Assembly: GCA_028284345.1 (NCBI GenBank)
Contig: JANQRY010000008.1
Location: forward strand, 558,001 to 622,000
Direction: 5' to 3'
Source of the DNA: Hyphococcus sp.
GTDB taxonomy: Bacteria; Pseudomonadota; Alphaproteobacteria; Caulobacterales; Parvularculaceae
Length of the DNA stretch: 64,000 nucleotides
Both the position numbers and the translations under genes were made by a program. The notes under the pieces were generated by a model, which saw only the letters and a program-made list of their open reading frames with translations, had not been told where the DNA came from and ran no database searches. How positions within the stretch are numbered: the stretch's first letter is position 1; every line of letters starts with the position of its first letter. Below, one piece after another: positions 9,472 to 17,858 of this stretch.

Positions 9472-10644
9472 CTACCGCCCGTCGGTCACATTATCCCAGA
9501 AGGTTTTCGCCCGTTCGAAGAAGCCGCGGGATTGCGGGCAGGCCGCTTCGCCGCCGCCGGCTTCGCAGAACTGCTGAAGCACCTCTTTCTGTTCGGCGTT
9601 GAGCCCGGTCGGGGTTTCGACCTGAATCTCGACGAAGAGGTCGCCGCGGCGGCGGATGTCGCCCCGGCCCGACGCGTCGAGCTGGCTCATGCCGCGGCCG
9701 CGCACGCGGAAGCGTTTGCCCGTCTGGGCGCCTTCCGGGACGGAGATTTTGACGCGGCCCCCGTCGATGGTCGGGGCTTCAAAATCGCCGCCAAGGGCCG
9801 CCGTCGTCATGGGGATCGGCATCATCGAATAAAGATCGGCGCCGTCGCGCTCGAACAAATCGTGCTCGTCCACATGGACGAAAATGTAGAGATCGCCTTC
9901 CGGCCCGCCGCGGGGACCCGCCTCGCCTTCGCCGGAAAGGCGAATGCGCGTGCCGTCTTCGATGCCGGCGGGCACGTCGACGGAAAGGGCGCGTTCGCGG
10001 CGCACCCGGCCCTGACCGGAGCAGTCTGTACACGGATCGGAAATCGTGCGGCCCTCGCCGTGACAGTGGGGGCAGGTGCGCTCAATGGTGAAAAAGCCCT
10101 GCTGCACGCGCACGCGGCCCGCGCCCTTGCACGTTGAACATGTGACCGGAGCGGAACCGGGCTTGGCGCCAGTTCCGTTGCATGTCTCGCACATCACGGA
10201 GCCCGGCACCTTGATCTCAGCCTTTTTGCCGGCAAAGGCCTCTTCGAGAGTGATCGACAGATTGTATTTGAGATCCGCGCCGCGACCCGGGCCGCCGCGA
10301 CGGGCGCCGCGGGCGCCCATGAATTCGGAAAAGATGTCGTCGAAAATGTCCGAGAACGCGCCGCCCGCCGCGCCGCCAAAGCCCCGGGCGAACCCGCCGG
10401 CGCCGTTCATCCCGCCATTTTCAAAGGCCGCATGGCCGAAACGGTCATAGGCGGCGCGCTTCTGGTCGTCGGAAAGGATTTCGTAAGCCTGCCCCAGCTC
10501 TTTGAACTTTTGCTCCGCTTCCGGATTATCCTTGTTGCGGTCGGGGTGATACTGCATGGCGCGCTTACGGAAGGCGGACTTGATCGCCGCCGCGTCCGCG
10601 CCGCGCTCCACTCCCAACACGTCGTAATAATCTTGCTGCGCCAT
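9472..10644 (-). CDS. dnaJ: Chaperone DnaJ
   Basis: Hsp40 co-chaperone of DnaK, 390 residues. The J domain with the HPD tripeptide ([14 protein letters not shown]) is at the N-terminus, followed by a Gly/Phe-rich stretch. Four CxxCxGxG zinc motifs follow ([32 protein letters not shown]), then the C-terminal substrate-binding domains. It lies downstream of dnaK on the same strand, with a 168-bp gap filled mainly by a palindromic repeat, so either the two are read through or dnaJ has weak separate expression. Confidence 0.98.
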   Translation of the reverse strand: MAQQDYYDVLGVERGADAAAIKSAFRKRAMQYHPDRNKDNPEAEQKFKELGQAYEILSDDQKRAAYDRFGHAAFENGGMNGAGGFARGFGGAAGGAFSDIFDDIFSEFMGARGARRGGPGRGADLKYNLSITLEEAFAGKKAEIKVPGSVMCETCNGTGAKPGSAPVTCSTCKGAGRVRVQQGFFTIERTCPHCHGEGRTISDPCTDCSGQGRVRRERALSVDVPAGIEDGTRIRLSGEGEAGPRGGPEGDLYIFVHVDEHDLFERDGADLYSMMPIPMTTAALGGDFEAPTIDGGRVKISVPEGAQTGKRFRVRGRGMSQLDASGRGDIRRRGDLFVEIQVETPTGLNAEQKEVLQQFCEAGGGEAACPQSRGFFERAKTFWDNVTDGR

Positions 10645-10686
10645 GGCTTATGCGATCTTGCCCGATCGCTCCTTATCCCCTGCATC

Positions 10687-10810
10687 GTCATCCCGGATGA
10701 ACTGCAGCATGAAATGATGCAGTGCTGATCCGGGACCGGGCTCGGCCAAGACCGAAAGCGGTCCCGTGTCTGCGACGCGCCATTTCATGACGCGCCGCGC
10801 ACGGGATGAC
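10687..10810. repeat. Intergenic palindromic repeat, copy A
   Basis: A 124-bp element in the dnaK-dnaJ gap. It is bounded by inverted ends GTCATCCCGG and CGGGATGAC. Its outer ends match copies B (15566-15689) and C (60056-60184), while the interior has diverged and contains smaller hairpins such as the one around GGGACCGGGC. It looks like a dispersed non-coding palindromic element. It could fold in the dnaK-dnaJ transcript. Confidence 0.7.
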
Positions 10811-10812
10811 GG

Positions 10813-12744
10813 TTAGTCTTTCTTGTCGCCGTCGACTTCCTCGAAATCGGCGTCGACGACATCGTCGTCCTTGGCCGCGTCCGCCTCAGCCGCCGCCTCG
10901 CCCGGATCGACGTCGCCCTCGTTCTGGCCGACGCCTTCCTTGTACATGGCCTCGCCGAGTTTCATCGACGCCTGGGCGAGCTCCGTCGCCTTCGTATTGA
11001 TTTCTTCAAGATCGGCGTCTTCTTTTTCAAGCGCTTCTTTCAGGGCCGCTTTCGCGTCCTCGATCGCCTGCTTGTCTTCGGCCGAGATCTTGTCGCCATA
11101 TTCTTCGAGGTTTTTCTCCGTCGAATGGACCAGCGCTTCGGCGCGGTTTTTCGCCTCGACGCCTTCGCGACGCTGCTTGTCTTCGTCCGCATGGGCTTCG
11201 GCGTCCTTGACCATCTGTTCGATGTCGTCGTCGGAGAGACCGCCCGAGGCCTGAATGCGGATCGATTGCTCTTTGTTGGTCGCCTTATCCTTGGCGTTCA
11301 CATGGACGATGCCGTTGGCGTCGATGTCGAACGTAACCTCGATCTGCGGCACGCCGCGCGGCGCCGGGGGAATGCCCATCAGGTCGAACTGGCCGAGCAT
11401 CTTGTTGTCGGCGGCCATCTCGCGCTCGCCCTGGAAGACCCGGATGGTCACCGCGGACTGATTGTCTTCAGCGGTTGAGAACACCTGAGACTTCTTGGTC
11501 GGGATCGTGGTGTTGCGGTCGATGAGCCGGGTGAAGACCCCGCCCAGCGTCTCGATGCCGAGGGAGAGCGGCGTCACGTCGAGGAGGAGAACGTCTTTCA
11601 CGTCCCCTTGCAGAACGCCCGCCTGAATGGCCGCGCCCAGCGCAACGACTTCATCCGGGTTGACGCCTTTATGGGGCTCCTTGCCGAAGAACTGTTTCAC
11701 CGTTTCCTGCACCTTCGGCATGCGGGTCATGCCGCCGACGAGGATCACTTCGTCAATGTCGCCGGAGCTGAGTCCTGCGTCTTTCAGCGCTTCCTTGCAG
11801 GGACCGACCGTCCGTTTGACGAGATCGTCCACAAGGCTTTCGAACTTGGCGCGGGAAAGCTTGATGTTGAGGTGTTTCGGACCCGACTGGTCGGCCGTGA
11901 TGAAGGGCAGGTTCACCTCATATTGCGAGGTCGTGGAAAGCTCCTTCTTGGCTTTCTCCGCTTCATCTTTCAGGCGCTGCAGGGCGATTTTGTCCTTACG
12001 CAGATCAATGCCCTGATCCTTTTTGAACTCGTCGGCGAGATAGTCGACAATGCGCAGGTCAAAGTCTTCACCGCCGAGGAAGGTGTCGCCGTTGGTCGAC
12101 AGGACTTCGAAAACGCCGTCGCCGATTTCGAGAATGGAAATATCGAAGGTGCCGCCGCCGAGGTCATAAACGGCGATCTTCTGGCCGCCCGATTGCTTGT
12201 CGAGGCCATAGGCGAGCGCCGCCGCGGTCGGCTCGTTGATGATGCGCAGAACTTCGAGGCCCGCAATCTTGCCGGCGTCCTTGGTCGCCTGGCGCTGGGC
12301 GTCGTTGAAATAGGCGGGGACGGTGATGACGGCCTGGGTCACGTCCTGACCCAGATAGGCTTCCGCCGTCTCTTTCATTTTTTGCAGGATGAAGGCGGAG
12401 ATCTGCGACGGGGCGTATTTCTCGCCGCGGCTCTCGACCCAGGCGTCGTCATTGTCGCCCTTGACGATGGCGTAGGGCACCATCTCCTTGTCCTTTTGCG
12501 CCGTCGGATCGTCATAGGGGCGCCCGATCAATCGCTTGATGGCGAAAAAGGTGTTTTCCGGGTTAGTCACCGCCTGGCGCCGGGCCGGCTGGCCGATCAG
12601 GCGCTCCTTGTCTTCGGTGAACGCGACGACAGACGGCGTGGTGCGCGCGCCCTCGGCGTTTTCGATGACTTTCGGCTCCTTGCCCTCCATGACGGCGACG
12701 CAGGAGTTCGTCGTCCCGAGGTCGATGCCAATAACCTTGCCCAT
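10813..12744 (-). CDS. dnaK: Chaperone DnaK (Hsp70)
   Basis: ATP-driven protein-folding chaperone of 643 residues. Visible family marks are the start [20 protein letters not shown], the phosphate-binding [16 protein letters not shown], and the linker [18 protein letters not shown] that joins ATPase and substrate domains. The C-terminus is acidic ([17 protein letters not shown]). The start at 12744 is set by homology and by AAGGAGAAGAAAGT just upstream; the frame is open further upstream without homology. A candidate promoter lies at 12901-12929. Confidence 0.98.
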   Translation of the reverse strand: MGKVIGIDLGTTNSCVAVMEGKEPKVIENAEGARTTPSVVAFTEDKERLIGQPARRQAVTNPENTFFAIKRLIGRPYDDPTAQKDKEMVPYAIVKGDNDDAWVESRGEKYAPSQISAFILQKMKETAEAYLGQDVTQAVITVPAYFNDAQRQATKDAGKIAGLEVLRIINEPTAAALAYGLDKQSGGQKIAVYDLGGGTFDISILEIGDGVFEVLSTNGDTFLGGEDFDLRIVDYLADEFKKDQGIDLRKDKIALQRLKDEAEKAKKELSTTSQYEVNLPFITADQSGPKHLNIKLSRAKFESLVDDLVKRTVGPCKEALKDAGLSSGDIDEVILVGGMTRMPKVQETVKQFFGKEPHKGVNPDEVVALGAAIQAGVLQGDVKDVLLLDVTPLSLGIETLGGVFTRLIDRNTTIPTKKSQVFSTAEDNQSAVTIRVFQGEREMAADNKMLGQFDLMGIPPAPRGVPQIEVTFDIDANGIVHVNAKDKATNKEQSIRIQASGGLSDDDIEQMVKDAEAHADEDKQRREGVEAKNRAEALVHSTEKNLEEYGDKISAEDKQAIEDAKAALKEALEKEDADLEEINTKATELAQASMKLGEAMYKEGVGQNEGDVDPGEAAAEADAAKDDDVVDADFEEVDGDKKD

Positions 12745-12900
12745 ACTTTCTTCTCCTTCCAGCAGGCCGCCCTTTTTAATCCGGCCTTCAATGAGCGCGG
12801 AGTTGAAGCGCCGTGACAAGCGCCGGAGGCGGGCGAGCCCCTATGATTAAACAAGACAGGTTGCCAGCGCGCCCGTTAAGGACGCGTTTGTTTCGGCGGG

Positions 12901-12929
12901 GATATAGGCGCCGCCGAAATGACCCGCAA
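12901..12929 (-). promoter_or_regulatory. Candidate dnaK promoter
   Basis: On the minus strand TTGCGG is followed after 17 bases by TATATC, within GCGCCTATATC. The CCTATAT form resembles the -10 of alphaproteobacterial heat-shock (sigma-32) promoters. The transcript leader would be about 150 nt. This is motif-level evidence only. Confidence 0.35.
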
Positions 12930-13023
12930 CCGTTAAGGGGCGGGGCTTGAGGGAAATATTTGATTCCCGCGGGACCGATTAAGTTCCGCCCTCGCAAATA
13001 CGCCATTGGCGCGGGCGTTTATG

Positions 13024-13057
13024 AACAAAAGGCCCCGCCGCGGGGCGACGGGGCCTT
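13024..13057 (-). terminator. Intrinsic terminator after the 29-residue peptide gene
   Basis: Perfect 9-bp stem AAGGCCCCG / CGGGGCCTT with an 11-base loop. On the minus strand it is followed by TTTTGTT. It lies 36 bp downstream of the small gene's stop and isolates that gene from dnaK. The 12745-13092 stretch otherwise holds only the dnaK leader and promoter. Confidence 0.8.
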
Positions 13058-13092
13058 CCTCCATGGGCGGGCTTTGATGTCGCGGGGGCGCC

Positions 13093-13182
13093 CTAGACGA
13101 CGCCGGCGACCGTGTGGCCGATCAACGCCAGCACAAAGATCAGCGCCGAGAGTTGCAGCAGGAAAGCAGGTGCGTTCGACAT
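13093..13182 (-). CDS. 29-residue hydrophobic membrane peptide
   Basis: A complete small frame too short for ordinary gene finding. The protein starts MSNAPAFLLQ and ends GHTVAGVV, with one continuous hydrophobic helix (residues 7-22) containing no charged residue. A strong ribosome site (AAAGGAGAAA) sits eight bases before the ATG. It has its own terminator at 13024-13057, and a good promoter (TTGACA, 16 bases, TATATT on the minus strand, 13263-13290). It is divergent from the CGNR regulator gene and shares its control region. Function unknown; a regulator-linked membrane micro-protein is the simplest description. I do not recognise a family. Confidence 0.7.
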   Translation of the reverse strand: MSNAPAFLLQLSALIFVLALIGHTVAGVV

Positions 13183-13231
13183 TGGGGTTTCTCCTTTTTC
13201 TTCTCGCCCGGTTGGTCCGGATCTTGGTTTT

Positions 13232-13292
13232 GTAACTGTCAATCTTTCTATTGACGGTTACGAATATAGCCCTATATTGTAACCTGTCAACG
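13232..13292. promoter_or_regulatory. Symmetric divergent promoter with interleaved operators
   Basis: Plus-strand promoter: TTGACG (13251-13256), 16 bases, TATATT (13273-13278), for the CGNR gene. Minus-strand promoter: TTGACA (13285-13290), 16 bases, TATATT (13263-13268), for the 29-residue peptide. The two overlap almost completely. Three copies of a half-site like GTAAC-TGTCAA occur. 13232-13243 and 13250-13261 form one dyad, and 13256-13284 forms a second (GGTTAC...CTATATTGTAACC). A regulator bound here would block or bend both promoters at once. The obvious candidate is the adjacent CGNR protein; this is inference. Confidence 0.65.
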
Positions 13293-13308
13293 TAATTTTA
13301 CTGGTTTC

Positions 13309-13935
13309 ATGATGAAATTTTCTCCTTATGACTGGGCCGAAACCGACATGATCGGCGGCAATGCGGCCCTCGATTTCGTCAACACCGCCTCCCGGTGGGC
13401 GACAGAACCGGTGGACCGGCTTGGCGGGGCCGAGGGCTTTGCAAAATGGGCCCGGATCGCCGGCCTCCTCGATGACGACGATCAGGCGGCGCTGGCGCAG
13501 GAGGTCGCAAACGACCCGAAAGCGGCGGCCCGGTTTTTTGACGACGCCGCGACCTTGCGCGCGGCGCTCCACCGGATTTTTGCAGCGGCGGCCTCGGGCG
13601 CGACGGCTGAGGCGCGCGACATCGCCCTCCTCAACAATTGGCGCGCGCGCGCGGCGCGTCACTGCGAGATCCGGCAGGAAGACGGCGTCTTTCGCCGGCG
13701 CTGCGCCGAAGAAGCACCGGCCCATGAGCGGGCCATGCGGCTAATCGTCGACGCCGCGGAAGATTTATTGCTGAACGGCCGGCTCGACCGCCTGCGCGCC
13801 TGCGGCGGCGATGATTGCGAATGGATGTTTCTCGACCAGTCGAAAAACGGCAAGCGCCGCTGGTGCTCTATGGCGACCTGCGGCAATGAGCACAAGGTGC
13901 GAAAATTCCGTAAGCGGAAGAAGCAAGTGGCCTAA
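13309..13935 (+). CDS. CGNR zinc-finger / ABATE-domain regulator
   Basis: Predicted DNA-binding regulator of 208 residues. The N-terminal ~130 residues match the ABATE (putative stress-responsive) domain, with GGNAALDFVNTASRWATEP near residue 14. The C-terminus is the CGNR zinc finger: cysteines in LRACGGDDCEWMFLD, RRWCSMATCGNEHK, followed by a basic tail (KVRKFRKRKK). Proteins of this type act as transcription factors, often near transporters. Here the divergent partner is a 29-residue membrane peptide. ATG codons at 13309 and 13312 are both possible; no clear ribosome site is seen. Confidence 0.88.
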   Translation: MMKFSPYDWAETDMIGGNAALDFVNTASRWATEPVDRLGGAEGFAKWARIAGLLDDDDQAALAQEVANDPKAAARFFDDAATLRAALHRIFAAAASGATAEARDIALLNNWRARAARHCEIRQEDGVFRRRCAEEAPAHERAMRLIVDAAEDLLLNGRLDRLRACGGDDCEWMFLDQSKNGKRRWCSMATCGNEHKVRKFRKRKKQVA

Positions 13936-15515
13936 TTCGGCGCAGCGCCCTCGATTTCGTACAGCACAAAATCCGCGCCGCTTGCGCGTTCGGCAAGGCC
14001 GTCAAGCACCGCGCCCGGCTCGCCCGGCAGGCGCATATATAAGAGGTGGGTGAAATGCGCCCGCCAGCCGTAATGATAGTTTTCGCTCCAGCGCCCATTC
14101 GCCGCCGGCGCGAGCGGCGTTTGTTCGTGCGCCTTCAGCGTTTCGACGAGATGCGGTTTGCCTTGCGGAAAATGCAGGCTCGTCATTTCCGGTTTCACCG
14201 CGACGGCGGAAATATTGGTGAAGAGGTTCGGGATATACGCGTCGGCCTCAATGACGGCGAGGGAGGCGGCGTGCACGCCGATCTCAAACCCCACATCGGG
14301 CGACGTCGCCGAGATGAGGCGTGCGCCGTCCGGCAGCGCGGCCATGGCGCCGCGGATTTCCTGCTGGGACCGGTCGATGCGCATGACGTGGCTCGCGCCG
14401 TTGACCGCGAGAAGAGCGAGCACGCCGGCGTAGACGATCGCCGCCTTGCCGGCGCCTTGCGGGTTTTTAAAGCGTAACGCAGCCGCCAGAAGGATCAGCG
14501 CCGCGCCCCCATAACGGAAATGCAGCGCCCAGATGCCGGCGAGATGGACCGGCATGATCAGGACCAGGACGAAAACGCCGGCCGCAACAACGGCCAGGTC
14601 GCGATGAATCTCGAGAACGCCCTTGCGCAGGCCGAGATACAGCCCGCCAACAAGAGCTGCTAATGCGAGTGTCCCTGAAACCACCGACAAGCCGGAATTG
14701 AAAAACCCGAACCCCGCGGTGAGCGCCGTCATGCGCTGGGTCCACATCCCCATATCGCCCGTATAGGTGCTGACGTCGTCCGCAATGAAAAAGCCATAGG
14801 CGATCAGAGCGAGGCCGGGCGCAAAGGCCGCGCCGTCTCTGATAATCAGTGAAGGGAGGAATTGCCAAAAGCCTCCGCGCTCGCCAAAGGCGAATTTCGA
14901 CCCTTCCCAGAGAAGCGCGATATAGCCGAGAAACAAAAATCCGAGAATGTGGTTGGCCGCGATAAAAGCGGCGAACGGGGCGACAAGCGCCGTCCGCTTC
15001 CAGCCCGCCGCCAACCGCGCCCAGAGGCAGAAACAGAAGAGCGCGAGGCCCAGTCCGAACAGGAAGTTGATAAAGCCGAATTCCAGATTGCGGTTGAAAA
15101 GGGCGGCGAACCCCAGAAGCGGCAGCCACGCGCCCGCGGCGCCGTTCAGCGTGCGCGAGAGGGCGACGCCGGCCAGCGGCGCAAGGATGACGCTCGCCGC
15201 AACCACCAGCGCCCCCGCGCCGTAAAGACCGAAAACCGGCGCCAGCCGCGGCACGATCATCTCGATCGTGAAATTCGGCACGAAGGAATAGTCGATTTCG
15301 TAATAGCGCTGAAGCGCGGCGGAGCCCTCAATCGCCGCGGCGATATAGGCGCGCGCAAGATGATTGGGATAGTCAGCGCCGACGCCGAGGGGAAACAGCA
15401 GGAACAACACGGCGGCCGCAACCGCTATCAGCGCCGCGGCGCGCCAGACCGTCAGCCGCAGCGCAAAGGCGCGCGGTCCGGTTATCGGCTGCGTTGATGT
15501 TTCGATCGTTTCCAC
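13932..15515 (-). CDS. Polytopic membrane protein, GT-C glycosyltransferase-like
   Basis: A 527-residue protein with about ten to twelve hydrophobic helices and a C-terminal soluble part of ~150 residues. The first long loop after helix 1 carries VGADYPNHLARAYIAA; an acidic residue in this loop is a hallmark of GT-C fold glycosyltransferases, which take sugar from polyprenyl-phosphate donors. I cannot see a defined family beyond that. It is convergent with the CGNR gene, overlapping by four bases. Donor, acceptor and pathway are unknown. Confidence 0.5.
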   Translation of the reverse strand: METIETSTQPITGPRAFALRLTVWRAAALIAVAAAVLFLLFPLGVGADYPNHLARAYIAAAIEGSAALQRYYEIDYSFVPNFTIEMIVPRLAPVFGLYGAGALVVAASVILAPLAGVALSRTLNGAAGAWLPLLGFAALFNRNLEFGFINFLFGLGLALFCFCLWARLAAGWKRTALVAPFAAFIAANHILGFLFLGYIALLWEGSKFAFGERGGFWQFLPSLIIRDGAAFAPGLALIAYGFFIADDVSTYTGDMGMWTQRMTALTAGFGFFNSGLSVVSGTLALAALVGGLYLGLRKGVLEIHRDLAVVAAGVFVLVLIMPVHLAGIWALHFRYGGAALILLAAALRFKNPQGAGKAAIVYAGVLALLAVNGASHVMRIDRSQQEIRGAMAALPDGARLISATSPDVGFEIGVHAASLAVIEADAYIPNLFTNISAVAVKPEMTSLHFPQGKPHLVETLKAHEQTPLAPAANGRWSENYHYGWRAHFTHLLYMRLPGEPGAVLDGLAERASGADFVLYEIEGAAPN

Positions 15516-15565
15516 GCCTGTGATCGTGACGGCGTGTGATTAATGTCTCGTTAGTGAAGAAGTCT

Positions 15566-15689
15566 TGTCATTCCGGGGCGCGACAACGTCGCGAACCCGG
15601 AATCCATTGCCCGGCATTTCGACCGGCGCGACAGTTGGGATCCAACACCCTGGATCCCGGGTTCTCGCTGCGCGAGCCCCGGGATGACA
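15566..15689. repeat. Intergenic palindromic repeat, copy B
   Basis: A 124-bp element with ends TGTCATTCCGGGG and CCCCGGGATGACA. It contains inner inverted pieces (GGAATCCATTG near the left; CTGGATCCCGGG near the right). It is nearly identical in ends and length to copy A and copy C. It fills the gap between the GT-C-like gene start and the TIR/FGE gene end. Confidence 0.8.
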
Positions 15690-15702
15690 TACGCAATCGT
15701 CT

Positions 15703-17700
15703 TTAGAGATCACGCACGACCCGGAAGCCGATTTCCATTTCCCGGGCCGCGGCGGGTTTGCCGATCCGGTGGCCCGCGCGCAATCGCCAGCCGCCGGTGT
15801 TAAAGGCGCCGCCCTTCAGGACCCGGCTGCCGCAGCGCCCGCCCCGGGGCGTTCCGTCCGCCGGCGTCCCGGCGAGGCTTTTACGCCAGCAATCGGCGGT
15901 CCATTCCCAGACATTGCCGTGCATGTCGAAGAGGCCGAACCGGTTCGCCGGATAGCGCGAGGCCGGGGTCGGATGGCCGATCCAACGTCCCCTCTTGCCG
16001 CGATAGACATAGCGTCCGTCGTAATTGGCGTTGCGCGCCGTCAGCCCGTCGCCGAAGGAAAACGGCGTCGACCGGCCGGCCCGGGCGGCGAACTCCCACT
16101 CCGCTTCACTGGGCAGCCGATAGGCGTGGCCGGTTTTTTCAGACAACCACGCCACATAGTTCCGCGCATCGTCGAACGAGACGCCGACAACCGGCTGATC
16201 GCCGCGGCCCCATCCGAAATCATGCGCCTTGTGGCCGGCGCAGCCGCCATCGGCGACGCAGGCGTCCCATTCGGCAAAGGTCGTTTCGCGGGTTGCGATG
16301 GCGAAAGGTCTGGCGATGTCGATGCGCGTCGCCGGGCCTTCATTGGGGCGCGCCCGTTCGCCGGGGCCCGGCCCCATCGTGAACGCGCCCGGCGAAAGCG
16401 CGACCATGTCAGGACAGACCGAGCAGTCCTTGAAATAGTCGGGGGGCGGGTTCAGCTCCGGCACGCTGGCGAGGAGCGCGTCCATGGTCGCCGGCGCGGC
16501 GGCCTGTTGCGGCGCTGCGGGCTTTAAGGAGGGGATCCGCGGCCGCGCGGCCGACGTGGTTTCCTGCGGCGCCAGCGCGGGTTGCTCCGTCAACGGAATT
16601 TCCTCCGGCGGAGAGGCCGGCCCCAGCATCGCCAGGTGAATTTCATCAGCGAATGAATCCGTTGAGGGCGCAAACGGCGGCGCGTCTGCTCCGTCTTCCG
16701 GGTAGGAAATGTCGCCCTCCCCATATCCCTCTATGTCGTCAGACTGGTATGTGTACGGATCTTCTTCGTCAGGCGGGGCGTCAGCAAAGACATCGACCGG
16801 CGGCAGTTTCGTCGTCGCACCCGCATCACCATCAACATTATCAGCTGCCGCATCCGCCGGCGGCGCGACCACGGGCAGCAGCATGGCGAGCTCGATCCGC
16901 GGCGTTTCGGGCGCAGGCGTTGTCGGCGGCGCATCCAAAGCCGGCGATGACAGGGGCGACGATGACGGGGCCGGCGCGCCGCGCGGCGGCGCCAGGATGA
17001 TCGCAGCGCCGGCGATCAGGCACAACGTCGCGACGCCGGCGACGGCGAACGCCCCCGGATCGAAGCGGGGCTGTCTCGGCGCCGCGGGCGAGATCGTCGT
17101 TGATGGCTTCGCCGGGTTGATCGGCGGCAAGGGCTGCAACTGCGTGACGTCTGCCATGTCCGATGCGAACAAGGGCATGGACGCCGCCGTCGACTTGATT
17201 GCCGGCGGTTCGCCAGACGGCGGCTCTGCGGTCGGCGGCGCCGCGTCGGAAGCGGCTTTTTCGGGCTGCGTCGGGGCGGCCTCGCCATGGGCGGCGATCC
17301 ACTGATCCTGATCGACGCGGCGGCGGCATTCCGATGCGATCGCAATGGCTTCAAGAACAAAGCGCCAGCGCGGGTCATCGTCATCGCCGCGCCAGCCGGA
17401 AAGATCGATCGGCGGCAGGTTTTCAAAACCTTCCGGCGCCGGCGCCCCGCCGACGGAAACGGGAATGAGGGCGCCGTTTTCCAGCGCTTCGCGGGCCTGC
17501 TTTTTCAGCCGGCCGAGGCTCGTCGCCGCCGGCGACCAGACAACGATCGACGCGCCATTGCCCACATCGCCGTCGATGAAGAGATCGCCCTGGTCCCCGG
17601 CTACCAGCCGGGCGGCGAGGCCGCGGCGCGCCAGGGCGCCGGCGAGACGCTCGCCAAAGGCCGCGTCGCGCGGGGCCAGCAGGACGGAAACGGCGGACAT
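15703..17700 (-). CDS. TIR-like, transmembrane, FGE-like domain protein
   Basis: A 665-residue three-part protein. Residues 1-120 look like a TIR_2-type fold, with the strand-helix ASIVVWSPAATSLGRL leading into QAREALENGALIPVSV. A proline-rich linker follows, then one membrane helix near residues 235-258, then another long low-complexity linker. The C-terminal ~240 residues are a formylglycine-generating-enzyme (SUMF1) fold: GAFTMGPGPGERAR, YRLPSEAEWEFAARAG, DMHGNVWEWTADCW, VLKGGAFNTGGWRLRAGHR. Two key features are missing: the TIR catalytic glutamate position aligns to glutamine, and the FGE catalytic cysteine pair is absent. The SLOG/TM gene lies 158 bp upstream on the same strand. I take the ATG at 17700 because the TIR strand follows it; the frame is open to 17751. 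Confidence 0.75.
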   Translation of the reverse strand: MSAVSVLLAPRDAAFGERLAGALARRGLAARLVAGDQGDLFIDGDVGNGASIVVWSPAATSLGRLKKQAREALENGALIPVSVGGAPAPEGFENLPPIDLSGWRGDDDDPRWRFVLEAIAIASECRRRVDQDQWIAAHGEAAPTQPEKAASDAAPPTAEPPSGEPPAIKSTAASMPLFASDMADVTQLQPLPPINPAKPSTTISPAAPRQPRFDPGAFAVAGVATLCLIAGAAIILAPPRGAPAPSSSPLSSPALDAPPTTPAPETPRIELAMLLPVVAPPADAAADNVDGDAGATTKLPPVDVFADAPPDEEDPYTYQSDDIEGYGEGDISYPEDGADAPPFAPSTDSFADEIHLAMLGPASPPEEIPLTEQPALAPQETTSAARPRIPSLKPAAPQQAAAPATMDALLASVPELNPPPDYFKDCSVCPDMVALSPGAFTMGPGPGERARPNEGPATRIDIARPFAIATRETTFAEWDACVADGGCAGHKAHDFGWGRGDQPVVGVSFDDARNYVAWLSEKTGHAYRLPSEAEWEFAARAGRSTPFSFGDGLTARNANYDGRYVYRGKRGRWIGHPTPASRYPANRFGLFDMHGNVWEWTADCWRKSLAGTPADGTPRGGRCGSRVLKGGAFNTGGWRLRAGHRIGKPAAAREMEIGFRVVRDL

Positions 17701-17858
17701 GGGGTCGATCCTGATTGTCGTCAACGCATTGGGGCGCACGCGCGAAAACACGGACGAGCGCTAAAAGCGCGAGCTTAAGCTGCTTCGCGCCGCGGGCGAG
17801 CAAAAAACGGCTTACGGATTTGCAAGGCGCACGCGCCGGGAAGACGCCGGAAAACCGC

